A program made the translations under genes and the position numbers. The notes under the pieces were generated by a model that was not told the DNA's origin, ran no database searches, and worked only from the letters and a program-made list of their open reading frames with translations. This document shows, one piece after another, positions 27,555 to 35,917 of a stretch of 64,000 bases of DNA (position 1 is its first letter; every line of letters begins with the position of its first letter). The stretch comes from Pseudomonas delhiensis (GTDB lineage: Bacteria > Pseudomonadota > Gammaproteobacteria > Pseudomonadales > Pseudomonadaceae): NCBI RefSeq assembly GCF_900187975.1, contig NZ_FZPC01000021.1:87674-151673 (forward strand), given 5' to 3'.

Positions 27555-27894
27555 GGCGGCGATCATAGCCAGCGCCCGGCGCCGGCCACAACCGGAAAGC
27601 ATCGATACGAAAGCGCAGCCGCGGCGGGCCGGTGCGCCCAACCAAAGGCGGGACTTCAGTTTCCCGCCCCACCCACCCCAGGCGCCGAACCCGCATGGCG
27701 CCTGGGCCACAGGCCTCTGCCCGCATCGGTAACACCGCCGCCGGGCATGGCGCGGGTGATGCGAATCGGTCAGCATCGATCATGACATCGAACGATGTCA
27801 CGGTCGCTCCACACAACAACAATGGCCTGGAGAACGTCATGCCCCGAGGCACCCCGTCCGCCCATCCGCTCCCGCCGCCAGCACGGGAGGCCGC
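27555..27894. promoter_or_regulatory. Divergent promoter region with perfect 18-bp inverted repeat
   Basis: 340 bases between the MerR and hydrolase-SDR genes. TGACATCG-AA-CGATGTCA (27783-27800) is a perfect 8+2+8 palindrome about 95 bases before the fusion gene's start. MerR proteins usually bind inverted repeats inside a stretched promoter spacer, so this site is a candidate, though a TetR-type protein encoded elsewhere could bind it instead. No gene is seen here. Confidence 0.55.
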
Positions 27895-29670
27895 ATGAAC
27901 GCCATGCTCGAGAACCCCGGCCTGCCGCCGGCCGAACGCCTCGACGTGCAGTCCGGCGCGGTGCGCCTGGCGGTGTACCGCTGGGGCGAGGCGAACAAGC
28001 CGATGCTGCTGTTCGTCCACGGCTACCCGGACAACCATGAGGTCTGGCTGCCGCTGATCGCCCGCCTGCTCGGCCGCTACCAGGTGGTGGCCTACGACGT
28101 GCGCGGCGCCGGCGAGTCGGACAAGCCGCGGCGCACCCGCGACTACCGCCTGGAGCTGCTCAGCCAGGACCTCAAGGCCGTGCTCGACGCCGTCAGCCCC
28201 GGGCGCCCGGTGCATCTTGTAGCCCACGACTGGGGTTCGATCCAGACCTGGGAGAGCGTCACCGACCCGGCGCTGCGCCAGCGCATCGCCTCCTACACCA
28301 GCATCTCCGGGCCCTGCCTGGACCACGTCGGCCACTGGATGCGCGACCGCCTTCGGCGCAGGCGCCCGGCCGCGCTGCTGCAGGTGCTCAGCCAGCTGCT
28401 GCACTCCTGGTACATCTACTACTTCCACCTGCCGCTGCTGCCGGCGCTGTCCTGGCGCCTGGGCGCCGCGCGCCTGTGGCCGCGGTACCTGCGCAAGGTC
28501 GAGGGCATCCGCAACCCCGGGCGCAACCCGCACCAGGCCAGCGACGGCGAGCACGGCGTGAAGCTGTACCGGGCCAACTTCATCGGTTCGATCTTCAAGC
28601 CGCGCAAGCGCCACACCGAGGTGCCGGTGCAACTGGTGGTGCCGACCCGCGACCGCTACGTCGGCCAGCAGCTGTTCCAGCAGCTCTCGCTGTGGGCGCC
28701 GCGGCTGTGGCGCCGCGAGGTGACCGCCGGGCACTGGCAACTGCTCGCCGAGCCGGAGCAGTTGGCCGGCTGGATCGACGAATTCGCCCACCACATCGAC
28801 GGCGGCGAGGCCAGCCAGCCGCTGCAGCGCGCCCTGCAGAAGCCCGGCGCCGGGCCTTTCGCCGGCAAGCTGGTGGTGGTCACCGGCGCCGGCGGCGGCA
28901 TCGGCCGCGCCACCCTGCTGCGCTTCGCCGGACAGGGCGCCAGCGTGCTCGCCGCGGACATCGACCCGGCCGCCGCCGAAGCCAGCGCCGCCCAGGCCCG
29001 CCACCTCGGCGCCACGGCCTTCAGCTATTGCGTGGACGTCGGCGACAGCGCCGCCATGGAGCGCTTCGCCGCCTGGGTGAAAAGCAGCCTGGGCGTGCCC
29101 GACGTGGTGGTCAGCAACGCCGGCATCGGCCTGGCCGGCGCCATGCTCGACACCAGCGCGCAGGACTGGGAACGCCTGCTGCGCGTCAACCTGTGGAGCG
29201 TCATCGACGGCTGCCGCCTGTTCGGCCGGCAGATGGTCGAGGCCGGCAAGCCCGGGCACCTGGTCAACGTCGCCTCCGGCGTGGCCTTCGCGCCCTCGCG
29301 CAACTACCCGGCCTACGCCACCAGCAAGGCGGCGGTGCTGATGCTCAGCGAATGCCTGCGCGCCGAACTGGCCGGGCACGGCATCGGCGTCAGCGCCGCC
29401 TGCCCCGGCTTCGTCGACACCGGCATCGTCCAGGCCACCCGCTTCGCCGGCCTGAGCGAGGAACAGCAGGCCCGCCGCCGGGCCAAGGTGCAGCGCTTCT
29501 ACCGCCGCCGCCGGCTCGGCCCGGACAGGGTGGGCGAGAGGATCGTCCAGGCCGTGCAGCGCAACCAGCCGGTGGTCGCCGCCGGCGCCGAGGTGCACCT
29601 GGCCCGCTGGCAGTGGCGCCTGCTGCCCGGCCTGTCGCGCCTGTTCGCACGTTTCGACCTGACCTCCTGA
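27895..29670 (+). CDS. Fused alpha/beta hydrolase - short-chain dehydrogenase
   Basis: A 591-residue two-domain protein. Residues about 15-300 are an epoxide-hydrolase-like alpha/beta hydrolase: FVHGYPDNHEVW (oxyanion HGYP) and VAHDWGS with nucleophile Asp112, near-C-terminal His in AGHWQLL. Residues about 320-590 are an SDR: TGAGGGIG from 330, NAG, Ser461, Tyr474 and Lys478 (YATSK). Such SDR family oxidoreductase fusions occur in actinobacteria and pseudomonads. A linked hydrolysis-oxidation of a lipophilic substrate is plausible but unproven. GGGAGG precedes the start. Confidence 0.9.
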   Translation: MNAMLENPGLPPAERLDVQSGAVRLAVYRWGEANKPMLLFVHGYPDNHEVWLPLIARLLGRYQVVAYDVRGAGESDKPRRTRDYRLELLSQDLKAVLDAVSPGRPVHLVAHDWGSIQTWESVTDPALRQRIASYTSISGPCLDHVGHWMRDRLRRRRPAALLQVLSQLLHSWYIYYFHLPLLPALSWRLGAARLWPRYLRKVEGIRNPGRNPHQASDGEHGVKLYRANFIGSIFKPRKRHTEVPVQLVVPTRDRYVGQQLFQQLSLWAPRLWRREVTAGHWQLLAEPEQLAGWIDEFAHHIDGGEASQPLQRALQKPGAGPFAGKLVVVTGAGGGIGRATLLRFAGQGASVLAADIDPAAAEASAAQARHLGATAFSYCVDVGDSAAMERFAAWVKSSLGVPDVVVSNAGIGLAGAMLDTSAQDWERLLRVNLWSVIDGCRLFGRQMVEAGKPGHLVNVASGVAFAPSRNYPAYATSKAAVLMLSECLRAELAGHGIGVSAACPGFVDTGIVQATRFAGLSEEQQARRRAKVQRFYRRRRLGPDRVGERIVQAVQRNQPVVAAGAEVHLARWQWRLLPGLSRLFARFDLTS

Positions 29671-29680
29671 GGGCTTCGCC

Positions 29681-30568
29681 ATGACCGACCATCATCACCG
29701 CCTGGTGCAGCGCAAGGTGCAGTTCGACTACAGCGGCTCGCCGCTGCACTGGATCCCCGGGCAGGCCGAGGCCTCCCACGTCATCAACGTCATCCACATG
29801 ATGCTGCCGGCCGGCGAGCTGTGGTTCTGCCGCCTGTACAACAAGGCCCTGCCCTTCGTGAAGGACGCGCGCATGCGCGACGACGTGCAGGGCTTCATCC
29901 GCCAGGAAGCGATGCACGCCCGCGCCCACTCCGGCGCCGTGGAGCGCTACCTGACGGTGCACGGCATCGACTCCAGCCGCTACCTGAAGGCCATGGACTA
30001 CCTGTTCGAGCAGTTGCTCAGCGACACCCCGCTGGGGCTGCAGCCGTTCAACGAAAGGCCCTGGCTGCGCCGCTGGTGGATCGGCCAGCGCTGCGCCATA
30101 GTCGCCGCGGTCGAGCACTTCACCTGTGTGCTCGGCAAATGGGTGCTGGAGGCCGAGGCGCTGGACCGCGCCGGCTCCGACCCGGTGCTGCTGGACCTGT
30201 TCCGCTGGCACGGCGCCGAGGAAGTGGAGCACCGCAACGTCGCCCACGACCTGCACGTGCACCTGGGCGGCAGCTTCGTCAGCCGCCAGCTGTGGATGCT
30301 CGTGGTCTGGCCGCTGATCATCTGGCTGTTCGCCTTCGGCACCCGCACCCTCGCCCGCCAGGACCCGAGCCTGGGCAAGCCACGCAGCTTCTGGCGCATC
30401 TGGCGCGACAGCGAGAAGCGCGGGTTGCTGCCCAGGATGGCCGCGGTGGGCGCCAGCTTCCTGCGCTACTTCAAGCCCTGGTACCACCCGGACCACGAGG
30501 CCAACACCCAGGAGGCCCTGGACTACCTGGCGAGCTCCCCGGCGGCCAGCCGCGCGGCGCGGGCGTGA
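29681..30568 (+). CDS. Predicted metal-dependent hydrolase (PF10118 family)
   Basis: A 295-residue protein. Conserved metal-like motifs are FIRQEAMHARAHSGAVERYL (EXXH) and WHGAEEVEHRNVAHDLHVHLGG (EEXXH), the pattern of the ferritin-like PF10118 family. One hydrophobic stretch near 210 (MLVVWPLIIWLFAFG) suggests membrane contact. The gene starts ten bases after the hydrolase-SDR stop, so the two are an operon and probably act on the same compound. The reaction is unknown. Confidence 0.83.
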   Translation: MTDHHHRLVQRKVQFDYSGSPLHWIPGQAEASHVINVIHMMLPAGELWFCRLYNKALPFVKDARMRDDVQGFIRQEAMHARAHSGAVERYLTVHGIDSSRYLKAMDYLFEQLLSDTPLGLQPFNERPWLRRWWIGQRCAIVAAVEHFTCVLGKWVLEAEALDRAGSDPVLLDLFRWHGAEEVEHRNVAHDLHVHLGGSFVSRQLWMLVVWPLIIWLFAFGTRTLARQDPSLGKPRSFWRIWRDSEKRGLLPRMAAVGASFLRYFKPWYHPDHEANTQEALDYLASSPAASRAARA

Positions 30569-30574
30569 AGTTGC

Positions 30575-30600
30575 AGGAGCGAGCAAGCTCGCTCCCACGA
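30575..30600. repeat. REP-type half unit
   Basis: Short GAGCGAGC-AA-GCTCGCTC hairpin ending CTCCCACGA, immediately after the PF10118 gene. It is a degenerate member of the GTAGGAGCGAGC family. Confidence 0.6.
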
Positions 30601-30610
30601 AAAGCCAGGG

Positions 30611-30708
30611 CGTAGGGCGCATAACGCCTACGGCGTTATCCGCCGTGGCCCTCGGGCTCCGGTATTCGGGCCAACGGCGGATAACCGCGAACGGTTATTC
30701 GCCCTACG
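30611..30708. repeat. Two-armed palindromic repeat, copy 5
   Basis: 98 bp, the same length as copies 1 and 2. Left arm 30611-30645, right arm 30675-30708, both with intact internal hairpins. It lies between convergent PF10118 and rmuC genes. Confidence 0.85.
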
Positions 30709-30731
30709 GTTCGCACGGAGAAACGCTGGGA

Positions 30732-32210
30732 CTACTTGTCCTCTTCCACCACCTGCGGCTCGTCGCCCAGCGCCCGCTCCAGCCAGTCGCCCGGCAGGCT
30801 CTTGCTGGCCCGGGCGCCGAGCAGCTTGACCTGCTCGGCGCGGCTGATCAGGTTGCCGCGGCCCTCGCAGAGCTTGTTGCGCGCCGCCGCGTAGGCCTTG
30901 TCCAGCTGCTGCAGGCGCGAGCCCATCTCGTCCAGGTCCTGGACGAAGAGCACGAACTTGTCGTACAGCGCGCCGGCGCGCTCGGCGATCTCGCGGGCGT
31001 TCTGCGTCTGCCGCTCCTGGCGCCAGAGGCTGTCGATCACCCGCAGGGTGGCCAGCAGGGTGGTCGGGCTGACGATCACGATGTTGCGCTCGAAAGCCTC
31101 CTGGAACAGGTTCGGCTCGGCCTGCAGGGCCACCGAGAAGGCTGCCTCCACCGGCATGAAGAGCAGCACGAAGTCCAGGCTGTGCAGGCCTTCCAGGCGC
31201 CGGTAGTCCTTGCCGGAGAGCCCCTTCACGTGGCTGCGCAGGGACAGCACGTGCTGCTTCAGCGCCTGCTGGCGGATCACCTCGTCCTCGCTGGCGACGA
31301 ACTGCTGGTAGGCGGTGAGGCTGACCTTGGCGTCCACCACCACCTGCTTGTCGCCGGGCAGGCGGATCAGCACGTCGGGCTGAAAGCGCTCGCCATCGGC
31401 GGCGCGCAGGCTCACCTGGGTCTCGTACTCGCGGCCCTTCTCCAGGCCGGCATGCTCCAGCACGCGCTCCAGCACCAGCTCGCCCCAGTTGCCCTGGGTC
31501 TTCTGGCCCTTGAGGGCGCGGGTCAGATTGGTCGCCTCCTCGCCCAGGCGCAGGTTGAGCTGCTGCAGGCGCTCCAGTTCCTTGCCCAGGGAGAAGCGCT
31601 CGCGAGCCTCTTGTTGATAACTCTCTTCCACGCGCTTCTCGAAGGACTGGATGCGCTCCTTCAACGGGTCGAGCAACTGCCCCAGGCGTTGCTGGCTGGC
31701 CTCGGCGAAGCGCTGCTCGCGCTCCTCGAAGATCTTCCCGGCCAGCTCGGCGAACTGCGCGCGCAACTCGTCGCGGGCCGCCTGCAGGTCGCCCAGGCGC
31801 TGCTGGTGGCCCTCCTGCTGCTCGCGCAGTTCGGCGGCCAGCGCGGCGCGCTCGGCGGACAGCCGGCGCAGCTCTTCCTCGCGGCCCTCGCGCTCGGCCT
31901 GCCAGTTGCGCTCGGCCTGCTGCTGGCGCTCGCGCTCGGCGCGGCCCAGGTCCACCTCGCGGCGCAGGGCCGCGGCCTCGCCGGCCAGTTCGCCATGGCG
32001 GCCGCTCAGGCGCTGGAAGGCTTCGCGCTCGGCCTCCAGTTGCGCGCCCAGGCCGTCCTGGGCCAATTGCGCGGTAGCCAGGCGCTCATTCAGCAGTACC
32101 AGCTCGCTCTCCTGCCGCGCCGCGCGCTCGCGCAGATGCCAGGCCAACCAGCCCAGCGGCAGCGCAGCGGCCAGCAGTCCGATCAGCAGGTTGGGCAAGT
32201 CGATGGGCAT
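30732..32210 (-). CDS. rmuC: DNA recombination protein RmuC
   Basis: A 492-residue protein. An N-terminal membrane anchor (LPNLLIGLLAAALPLGWLAW) is followed by a long Gln/Glu/Arg-rich coiled coil (about 30-210). The conserved RmuC nuclease-like domain comes next: LKGQKTQGNWGELVLERVLEHAGL, PDVLIRLPGDKQVVVDAKVSL and LHSLDFVLLFMPVEAAFSVAL. RmuC limits inversion between short repeats and acts in DNA-end processing. The gene is monocistronic. The full-length coiled coil is retained. Confidence 0.95.
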   Translation of the reverse strand: MPIDLPNLLIGLLAAALPLGWLAWHLRERAARQESELVLLNERLATAQLAQDGLGAQLEAEREAFQRLSGRHGELAGEAAALRREVDLGRAERERQQQAERNWQAEREGREEELRRLSAERAALAAELREQQEGHQQRLGDLQAARDELRAQFAELAGKIFEEREQRFAEASQQRLGQLLDPLKERIQSFEKRVEESYQQEARERFSLGKELERLQQLNLRLGEEATNLTRALKGQKTQGNWGELVLERVLEHAGLEKGREYETQVSLRAADGERFQPDVLIRLPGDKQVVVDAKVSLTAYQQFVASEDEVIRQQALKQHVLSLRSHVKGLSGKDYRRLEGLHSLDFVLLFMPVEAAFSVALQAEPNLFQEAFERNIVIVSPTTLLATLRVIDSLWRQERQTQNAREIAERAGALYDKFVLFVQDLDEMGSRLQQLDKAYAAARNKLCEGRGNLISRAEQVKLLGARASKSLPGDWLERALGDEPQVVEEDK

Positions 32211-32620
32211 GGGCGCTCCAGGGCGGGTGGTCGCAGGAAAATTCGCGCCATGGTAGCAGCCGCGAATCGGAATTCAGTGCGGCTTTTACCGTAATGACTC
32301 TTGACAACGCCGAAGGAAAGCAAGCGCTTGGGACAATCCACAGAAGCTGTGGATAACCTCGTGGATAAGGTGATGAAAACGTCTTATACGCCTTGCCCGC
32401 TGCGGCTGCCGCTTAGATTGGTGCTTTTTTCACCAATCAAGAAAGTCATTATAAATCAATAATTTACAAACGCTCGACGAAAAATCAAGCGCTTACGGAG
32501 GAATGTTTCCGGTGCTTGACAACAACCCCCAACATTGTGCACAAGTCCGCGCCGTACAGGGGCGGACCGCCTCATTTCGGGGCAAGCTGAAGGTGTTTTC
32601 AGGCAAGGCTCAGGGGCGAA
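32211..32620. other. 410-bp intergenic region, AT-rich, with DnaA-box-like sites and a hairpin
   Basis: No gene is seen. TGTGGATAA (32348-32356) and CGTGGATAA (32360-32368) are direct DnaA-box-like sites. GATTGGTG-CTTTTTT-CACCAATC (32416-32438) is a perfect 8-bp inverted repeat. The stretch about 32440-32510 is much richer in A+T than its surroundings. The 3' end lies over the convergent 68-residue gene's downstream side. Confidence 0.5.
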
Positions 32621-32827
32621 TCAGACGCATTCGCGGGCTCTGCGCCGACGTTCCTGGCGCGGGATGCTGGCCGCCTGGGCGGCAGGCGCGGCCCGGCCCA
32701 AGGACTCCAGCACGTGCTCGTACATGCGCTGCGCGGTGGGCCTGTCGGGGTACTGGAAGAAGTACTGGTTGAGGTAGACGCGCCACTGTCGGCGGTCATG
32801 GGGATGGGCTTCCAGGCGAATGTCCAT
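32621..32827 (-). CDS. Small hypothetical protein (68 aa)
   Basis: Begins MDIRLEAHPHDRRQWRVYLN and contains FFQYPDRPTAQRMYEHVLESLG, with a basic tail RQERRRRAREC. The start is supported by GGAG six bases upstream. It has no signal peptide, membrane helix or known motif. It lies 75 bases downstream of the RES gene on the same strand and may share its transcript. Codon use resembles neighbouring real genes, but the family is not recognised. Confidence 0.55.
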   Translation of the reverse strand: MDIRLEAHPHDRRQWRVYLNQYFFQYPDRPTAQRMYEHVLESLGRAAPAAQAASIPRQERRRRARECV

Positions 32828-32902
32828 GGCGCACTCCGTTGCTTGGCCAGCGCCATAAGCTAGCGCGTTCGTCCCGCCCCGGGCGGGCAGGACGACGGAC
32901 GG

Positions 32903-33673
32903 TCAGGCCGGGTGCGGCAGGTCGCCCTCCACCAGGAACCCCGCGCGCGGGAACAGCCGCGGCGCCCCTGGCACCTGGGCGTGCTTGAAGGCCACGTAGT
33001 CGGCGGTGGTCTCGCACAGCCAGGGCATGAGGTTGCGCGGGCGCTTGTCGACGAAGGCCGAAGGCACGAAGAGCGCGGCATTCAGCCCCCCTTCCGGGCA
33101 GCGCGCCGAGCGGTATTCGAAGGCTTCCACCGCGGCGGCGCGCATGGTGCTGCCCAGCGCCTGGCTCAGGTGGTAGTCCCGCGGGTCCTGCAGGCGCTCG
33201 GCGTAGCGGTCGAAGGGCGGCGCCTGCAGGCGGATGCCCCGCTGTACCTGGAAACGCGCCTCGAAGGACGCGTGCTCGGACAGGATGCGCCCGCTGGGCG
33301 GCGGGCTGGCCATGCCCTCCCAGAGCACGAAGCGGTAATAGGCTCCCTCGGCCATGGCCGTTTCCAGGCGCAGCGCGGCGTAGAACAGGCTGGGCTCGTG
33401 GCGCCGGCCGAAGCGCGAGCCCCAGCGCAGCGGCGGGTAGCGGAACGGTGTCTTCAGCAGGTAGTGCAGGGTTTCGCTGGAAGGCGGCAGGTGCGGCTTG
33501 CTGGTCTCGATCAGCTCTTCCAGCAGGGCCTGTTCCTCCAGGGTATCCACCAGTTGCAGGGTGGCGACCTGCTCCTGGCTTTCCACCAGGCGCACCAGCT
33601 TGCCCCGCAGCGGAGCGATGGCCTGCTCGCCCCGGCATTCGCGCCACAGCTCGGCGCCGACGTCGGGCGCCAT
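32903..33673 (-). CDS. RES-domain toxin (NAD+ phosphorylase type)
   Basis: A 256-residue RES-family protein. RES toxins deplete NAD+ by phosphorolysis. Here the core is around FRYPPLRWGSRFGRRHEPSLFYAALRLETAMAEGAYYRF (conserved Arg and Tyr and the upstream Glu) with the late Ser/Asn segment ALFVPSAFVD. This longer form has an N-terminal helical extension (1-75). Its ATG abuts the stop of the Xre antitoxin gene (TGAATG), so they are co-translated. The pairing and order match RES-Xre toxin-antitoxin systems. Confidence 0.88.
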   Translation of the reverse strand: MAPDVGAELWRECRGEQAIAPLRGKLVRLVESQEQVATLQLVDTLEEQALLEELIETSKPHLPPSSETLHYLLKTPFRYPPLRWGSRFGRRHEPSLFYAALRLETAMAEGAYYRFVLWEGMASPPPSGRILSEHASFEARFQVQRGIRLQAPPFDRYAERLQDPRDYHLSQALGSTMRAAAVEAFEYRSARCPEGGLNAALFVPSAFVDKRPRNLMPWLCETTADYVAFKHAQVPGAPRLFPRAGFLVEGDLPHPA

Positions 33674-34042
33674 TCAGATCTTGCCCCGGATGGCGTCCAG
33701 GTACTCGACCACCTGCACCAGGCCCTGCACCTGCTCCATCCTCTGCAGGGGCACGCCGCTCAGGTGGCGGTTGGGGGTGCGCAGGAAGTGGCGCATGTCT
33801 TCCAGGTTGCCGCCGAACAGGGCGAAGAGCGCGCGGTACACCCGCACCAGCAGCAACGCCAGTTCGCCGGTCTTGCTGCCCACCCGCAGGCCGCCGCTCT
33901 TCCAGCGGCTCACCGCGCTGCGATCGACGCCGACGATGGCGGCCAGCTCCTGCTGCGTCATGCCCAGTTGCTCACGGGCCGCCAGTACCGCCTTGGCCAG
34001 TACCAGGTCGGCCGACGGGGTTTCCCGGATCAGTGCGCTCAT
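33674..34042 (-). CDS. Xre/MbcA/ParS-type antitoxin
   Basis: A 122-residue protein. The N-terminal helix-turn-helix is LGMTQQELAAIVGVDRSAVSRWKSG; the C-terminal half (LVRVYRALFALFGGNLEDMRHFLRTPNRHLSGVPLQRM) is the toxin-binding MbcA/ParS-type domain with the 'LRTPN' motif. ATG 34042 has AGAGG six bases upstream. It neutralises the RES toxin encoded next and probably represses the operon from the inverted repeat at 34060-34086. Confidence 0.9.
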   Translation of the reverse strand: MSALIRETPSADLVLAKAVLAAREQLGMTQQELAAIVGVDRSAVSRWKSGGLRVGSKTGELALLLVRVYRALFALFGGNLEDMRHFLRTPNRHLSGVPLQRMEQVQGLVQVVEYLDAIRGKI

Positions 34043-34059
34043 GCCGTACCTCTTTCGTG

Positions 34060-34086
34060 CATTTGATGCAAACATACCATCAAATG
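34060..34086 (-). promoter_or_regulatory. Operator-like inverted repeat of the RES/Xre operon
   Basis: CATTTGATG (34060-34068) and CATCAAATG (34078-34086) form a perfect 9-bp inverted repeat with a 9-base spacer, ending 18 bases from the antitoxin start. The position and symmetry suit binding by the antitoxin dimer and autorepression. Confidence 0.75.
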
Positions 34087-34331
34087 TGTGAACCACACAA
34101 AGCACCCTTCGCCGCGGCCCACCCCGCGGGAGGCTGCGGGGCGATGTTCGGGCAGCCATGTATCGGCGCCATGACAAAACCGGCGCATTCTTTACCGGAC
34201 CTTTACCCGGCATTGGCGTTTCCTGACCTGGCCGTGCGGTCTCATGAAGTACCCGAACCGGCTGCGCCCGGTGCCGGGATCGACCGATACGCAGTGCGCG
34301 CCGCATCCGGCGGCCGCACCAGGAGAACAGC

Positions 34332-34766
34332 ATGAAGAAGACCGTCGCCCTGCTCTGTGCCGCCCTGATGCTCGGCAGCCCGCTGGCGAGTTTCGCCCAG
34401 CCGGGCCCCGGCCCGGACCACGGCCCGAACCGCCCGGACAATCGCCCACAGCAGCACCAGCAATACCAACAGCAGAAAGGCCACCAGGGCGGCCACTACC
34501 AGGGCCGCACGGGCCACGCCGACCCGCGCTACTACCGCGACCCGCACTTCCGCCCGCAGGCCGGCATGCCGGTGCCGCATCGCGAATGGCGCCGTGGCGT
34601 GGTGGTGCAGCCGGTCTACCGCAGCGACCGCTACTGGGTCACCGACTGGCGCGCCCGTCACCTCTACGCGCCGCCGCGCGACCATCGCTGGCTGTACGTC
34701 AACGGCGACTACGTGCTGGTGGCCATCGCCACTGGGGTGATCGTCAACATCCTGGCCGGCTATTGA
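34332..34766 (+). CDS. RcnB-family periplasmic protein
   Basis: A 144-residue protein with a Sec signal (MKKTVALLCAALMLGSPLASFA). The middle is rich in His, Gln, Arg and Pro (DHGPNRPDNRPQQHQQYQQQ), followed by the RcnB core YWVTDWRARHLYAPPRDHRWLYVNGDYVLVAIATGVI. RcnB proteins help nickel/cobalt homeostasis in the periplasm; His-rich stretches fit metal contact. No rcnA-like efflux gene is adjacent, so the metal link is family-based only. Confidence 0.85.
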   Translation: MKKTVALLCAALMLGSPLASFAQPGPGPDHGPNRPDNRPQQHQQYQQQKGHQGGHYQGRTGHADPRYYRDPHFRPQAGMPVPHREWRRGVVVQPVYRSDRYWVTDWRARHLYAPPRDHRWLYVNGDYVLVAIATGVIVNILAGY

Positions 34767-34781
34767 GGCCGGCCCGGGGCC

Positions 34782-35234
34782 TCAGGCGCTGGTGCTGAGC
34801 AAGGCACCGGCGCCACCGCCACCATTGCGGATCGCCTCGGCCAGCGCCGCCGCCGTGGCCTGCAGGGCGGCGCTGGTACTGGCGATGCGGCTCTGCAGGG
34901 CCATGATGGTCGCGGTGCGCTCGTTTTCCGACGAATATTCCCGCGCCTGCGCCGCCGCCAGTTCCCGCTGCTCCTGCTGCAACTGCTTCTGCAGCTGTTG
35001 CAGGCGCTTCTGCAACTGCTCGACGGCGACGCTGGAGCTGCCGCCACTTTCGCCACCGCCGGCGGCCGCGCCCGCGCCCCGCTTGCCGCCCGTGCTTGCG
35101 GAGGTGGCGTTGCGGGTGGTCGCGGCACTGTCGTCCTGGGCGGCATCGGCCGCCGTGCCGCCATCGCCGTTGCGGGTCGCTATCCGCAACGAGCCGGCGA
35201 AGGTCTGGCTGGAGGGCGTCAGGGAAAGGTTCAT
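34782..35234 (-). CDS. FlxA-like coiled-coil hypothetical protein
   Basis: A 150-residue protein. The N-terminal half is Ala/Gly/Ser/Thr-rich and low complexity. The middle (VAVEQLQKRLQQLQKQLQQEQRELAAAQ) is a strong coiled coil, and the end is Ala/Gly-rich. There is no signal peptide, and the start MNLSLTPSSQTF resembles FlxA-like proteins of Pseudomonas. It is convergent with the RcnB gene. Function is unknown. Confidence 0.7.
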   Translation of the reverse strand: MNLSLTPSSQTFAGSLRIATRNGDGGTAADAAQDDSAATTRNATSASTGGKRGAGAAAGGGESGGSSSVAVEQLQKRLQQLQKQLQQEQRELAAAQAREYSSENERTATIMALQSRIASTSAALQATAAALAEAIRNGGGGAGALLSTSA

Positions 35235-35362
35235 GCCCGAGGTTCCTTGTTCCGGGTGTTCTGCCCCTCTATCGACTGCCGTAGGAAAAACTTGAAAGAC
35301 CATTCGCCGATGCCAGGCAAAGGCCCTAGGATAGGCCCCTTCATGCCCAGGCAGCCGTCACC

Positions 35363-35845
35363 ATGGACAAGCAACGCGCCCACCAGTTGATCCTCCAGCG
35401 CCTCGACGCCGACCTCGAAGTCGCCGTCCGCGCCGCGCGCACCGCCCACGAGGCAGCCACCCACGAGGAAAACGTCGCCGAGAACAAGTACGACACCCTC
35501 GGCCTCGAGGCGGCCTACCTGGCCGCCGGGCAATCACGCCGGGTAGAGGAGATCCGCCAGGCGCTCGCCTCGTTCCAGGGCCTGGTGCTGCGCGACTTCG
35601 ACGCCGACCTGGGCATCCAGACCAGCGCCCTGGTCGAGCTAGCCGACCGCGACGACCGCCGCCGCTGGCTGTTCCTCGGCCCGGACGCCGCCGGCCTGAA
35701 GATCGCCCTGGACGGCCACGAGGTCCTGGTCATCACCCCGCGCTCGCCGCTGGGTGGCGCCCTGCTCGGCCGCCACCCCGGCGACGAGGTCGAGGTCGGC
35801 CAGGGCTCGGCGCGCCAGGCCTACGAGATCGTCGAGGCGTTCTGA
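35363..35845 (+). CDS. GreA/GreB-like C-terminal domain protein
   Basis: A 160-residue protein. An N-terminal helical region (MDKQRAHQLILQRLDADLEVAV, with AHEAATHEENVAENKYDTLGLEAAYLAAGQ) precedes a domain like the Gre-factor C-terminus: VLVITPRSPLGGALLGRHPGDEVEV is its conserved 'SPlG.allGk..GD.v' motif. It may bind RNA polymerase's secondary channel as Rnk and Gre factors do, but the acidic tip residues of GreA are not evident. Role uncertain. Confidence 0.82.
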   Translation: MDKQRAHQLILQRLDADLEVAVRAARTAHEAATHEENVAENKYDTLGLEAAYLAAGQSRRVEEIRQALASFQGLVLRDFDADLGIQTSALVELADRDDRRRWLFLGPDAAGLKIALDGHEVLVITPRSPLGGALLGRHPGDEVEVGQGSARQAYEIVEAF

Positions 35846-35917
35846 GCGGGCCCGCCCGCAGACCGGCGCAACCCGGACTAAGCTGCATGGCCGTCAACCC
35901 GAAAAGGAGATGCCGCC

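Noticed and set aside
26719..29682. 987-codon minus-strand open frame opposite MerR and the hydrolase-SDR fusion
   Set aside because: Spans two well-supported genes and their promoter, and contains the characteristic antisense composition.
32348..32368. DnaA-box cluster as a replication origin
   Set aside because: Only two sites, no dnaA/rmuC-type origin neighbours such as dnaA-dnaN or gidA; the gap is small.
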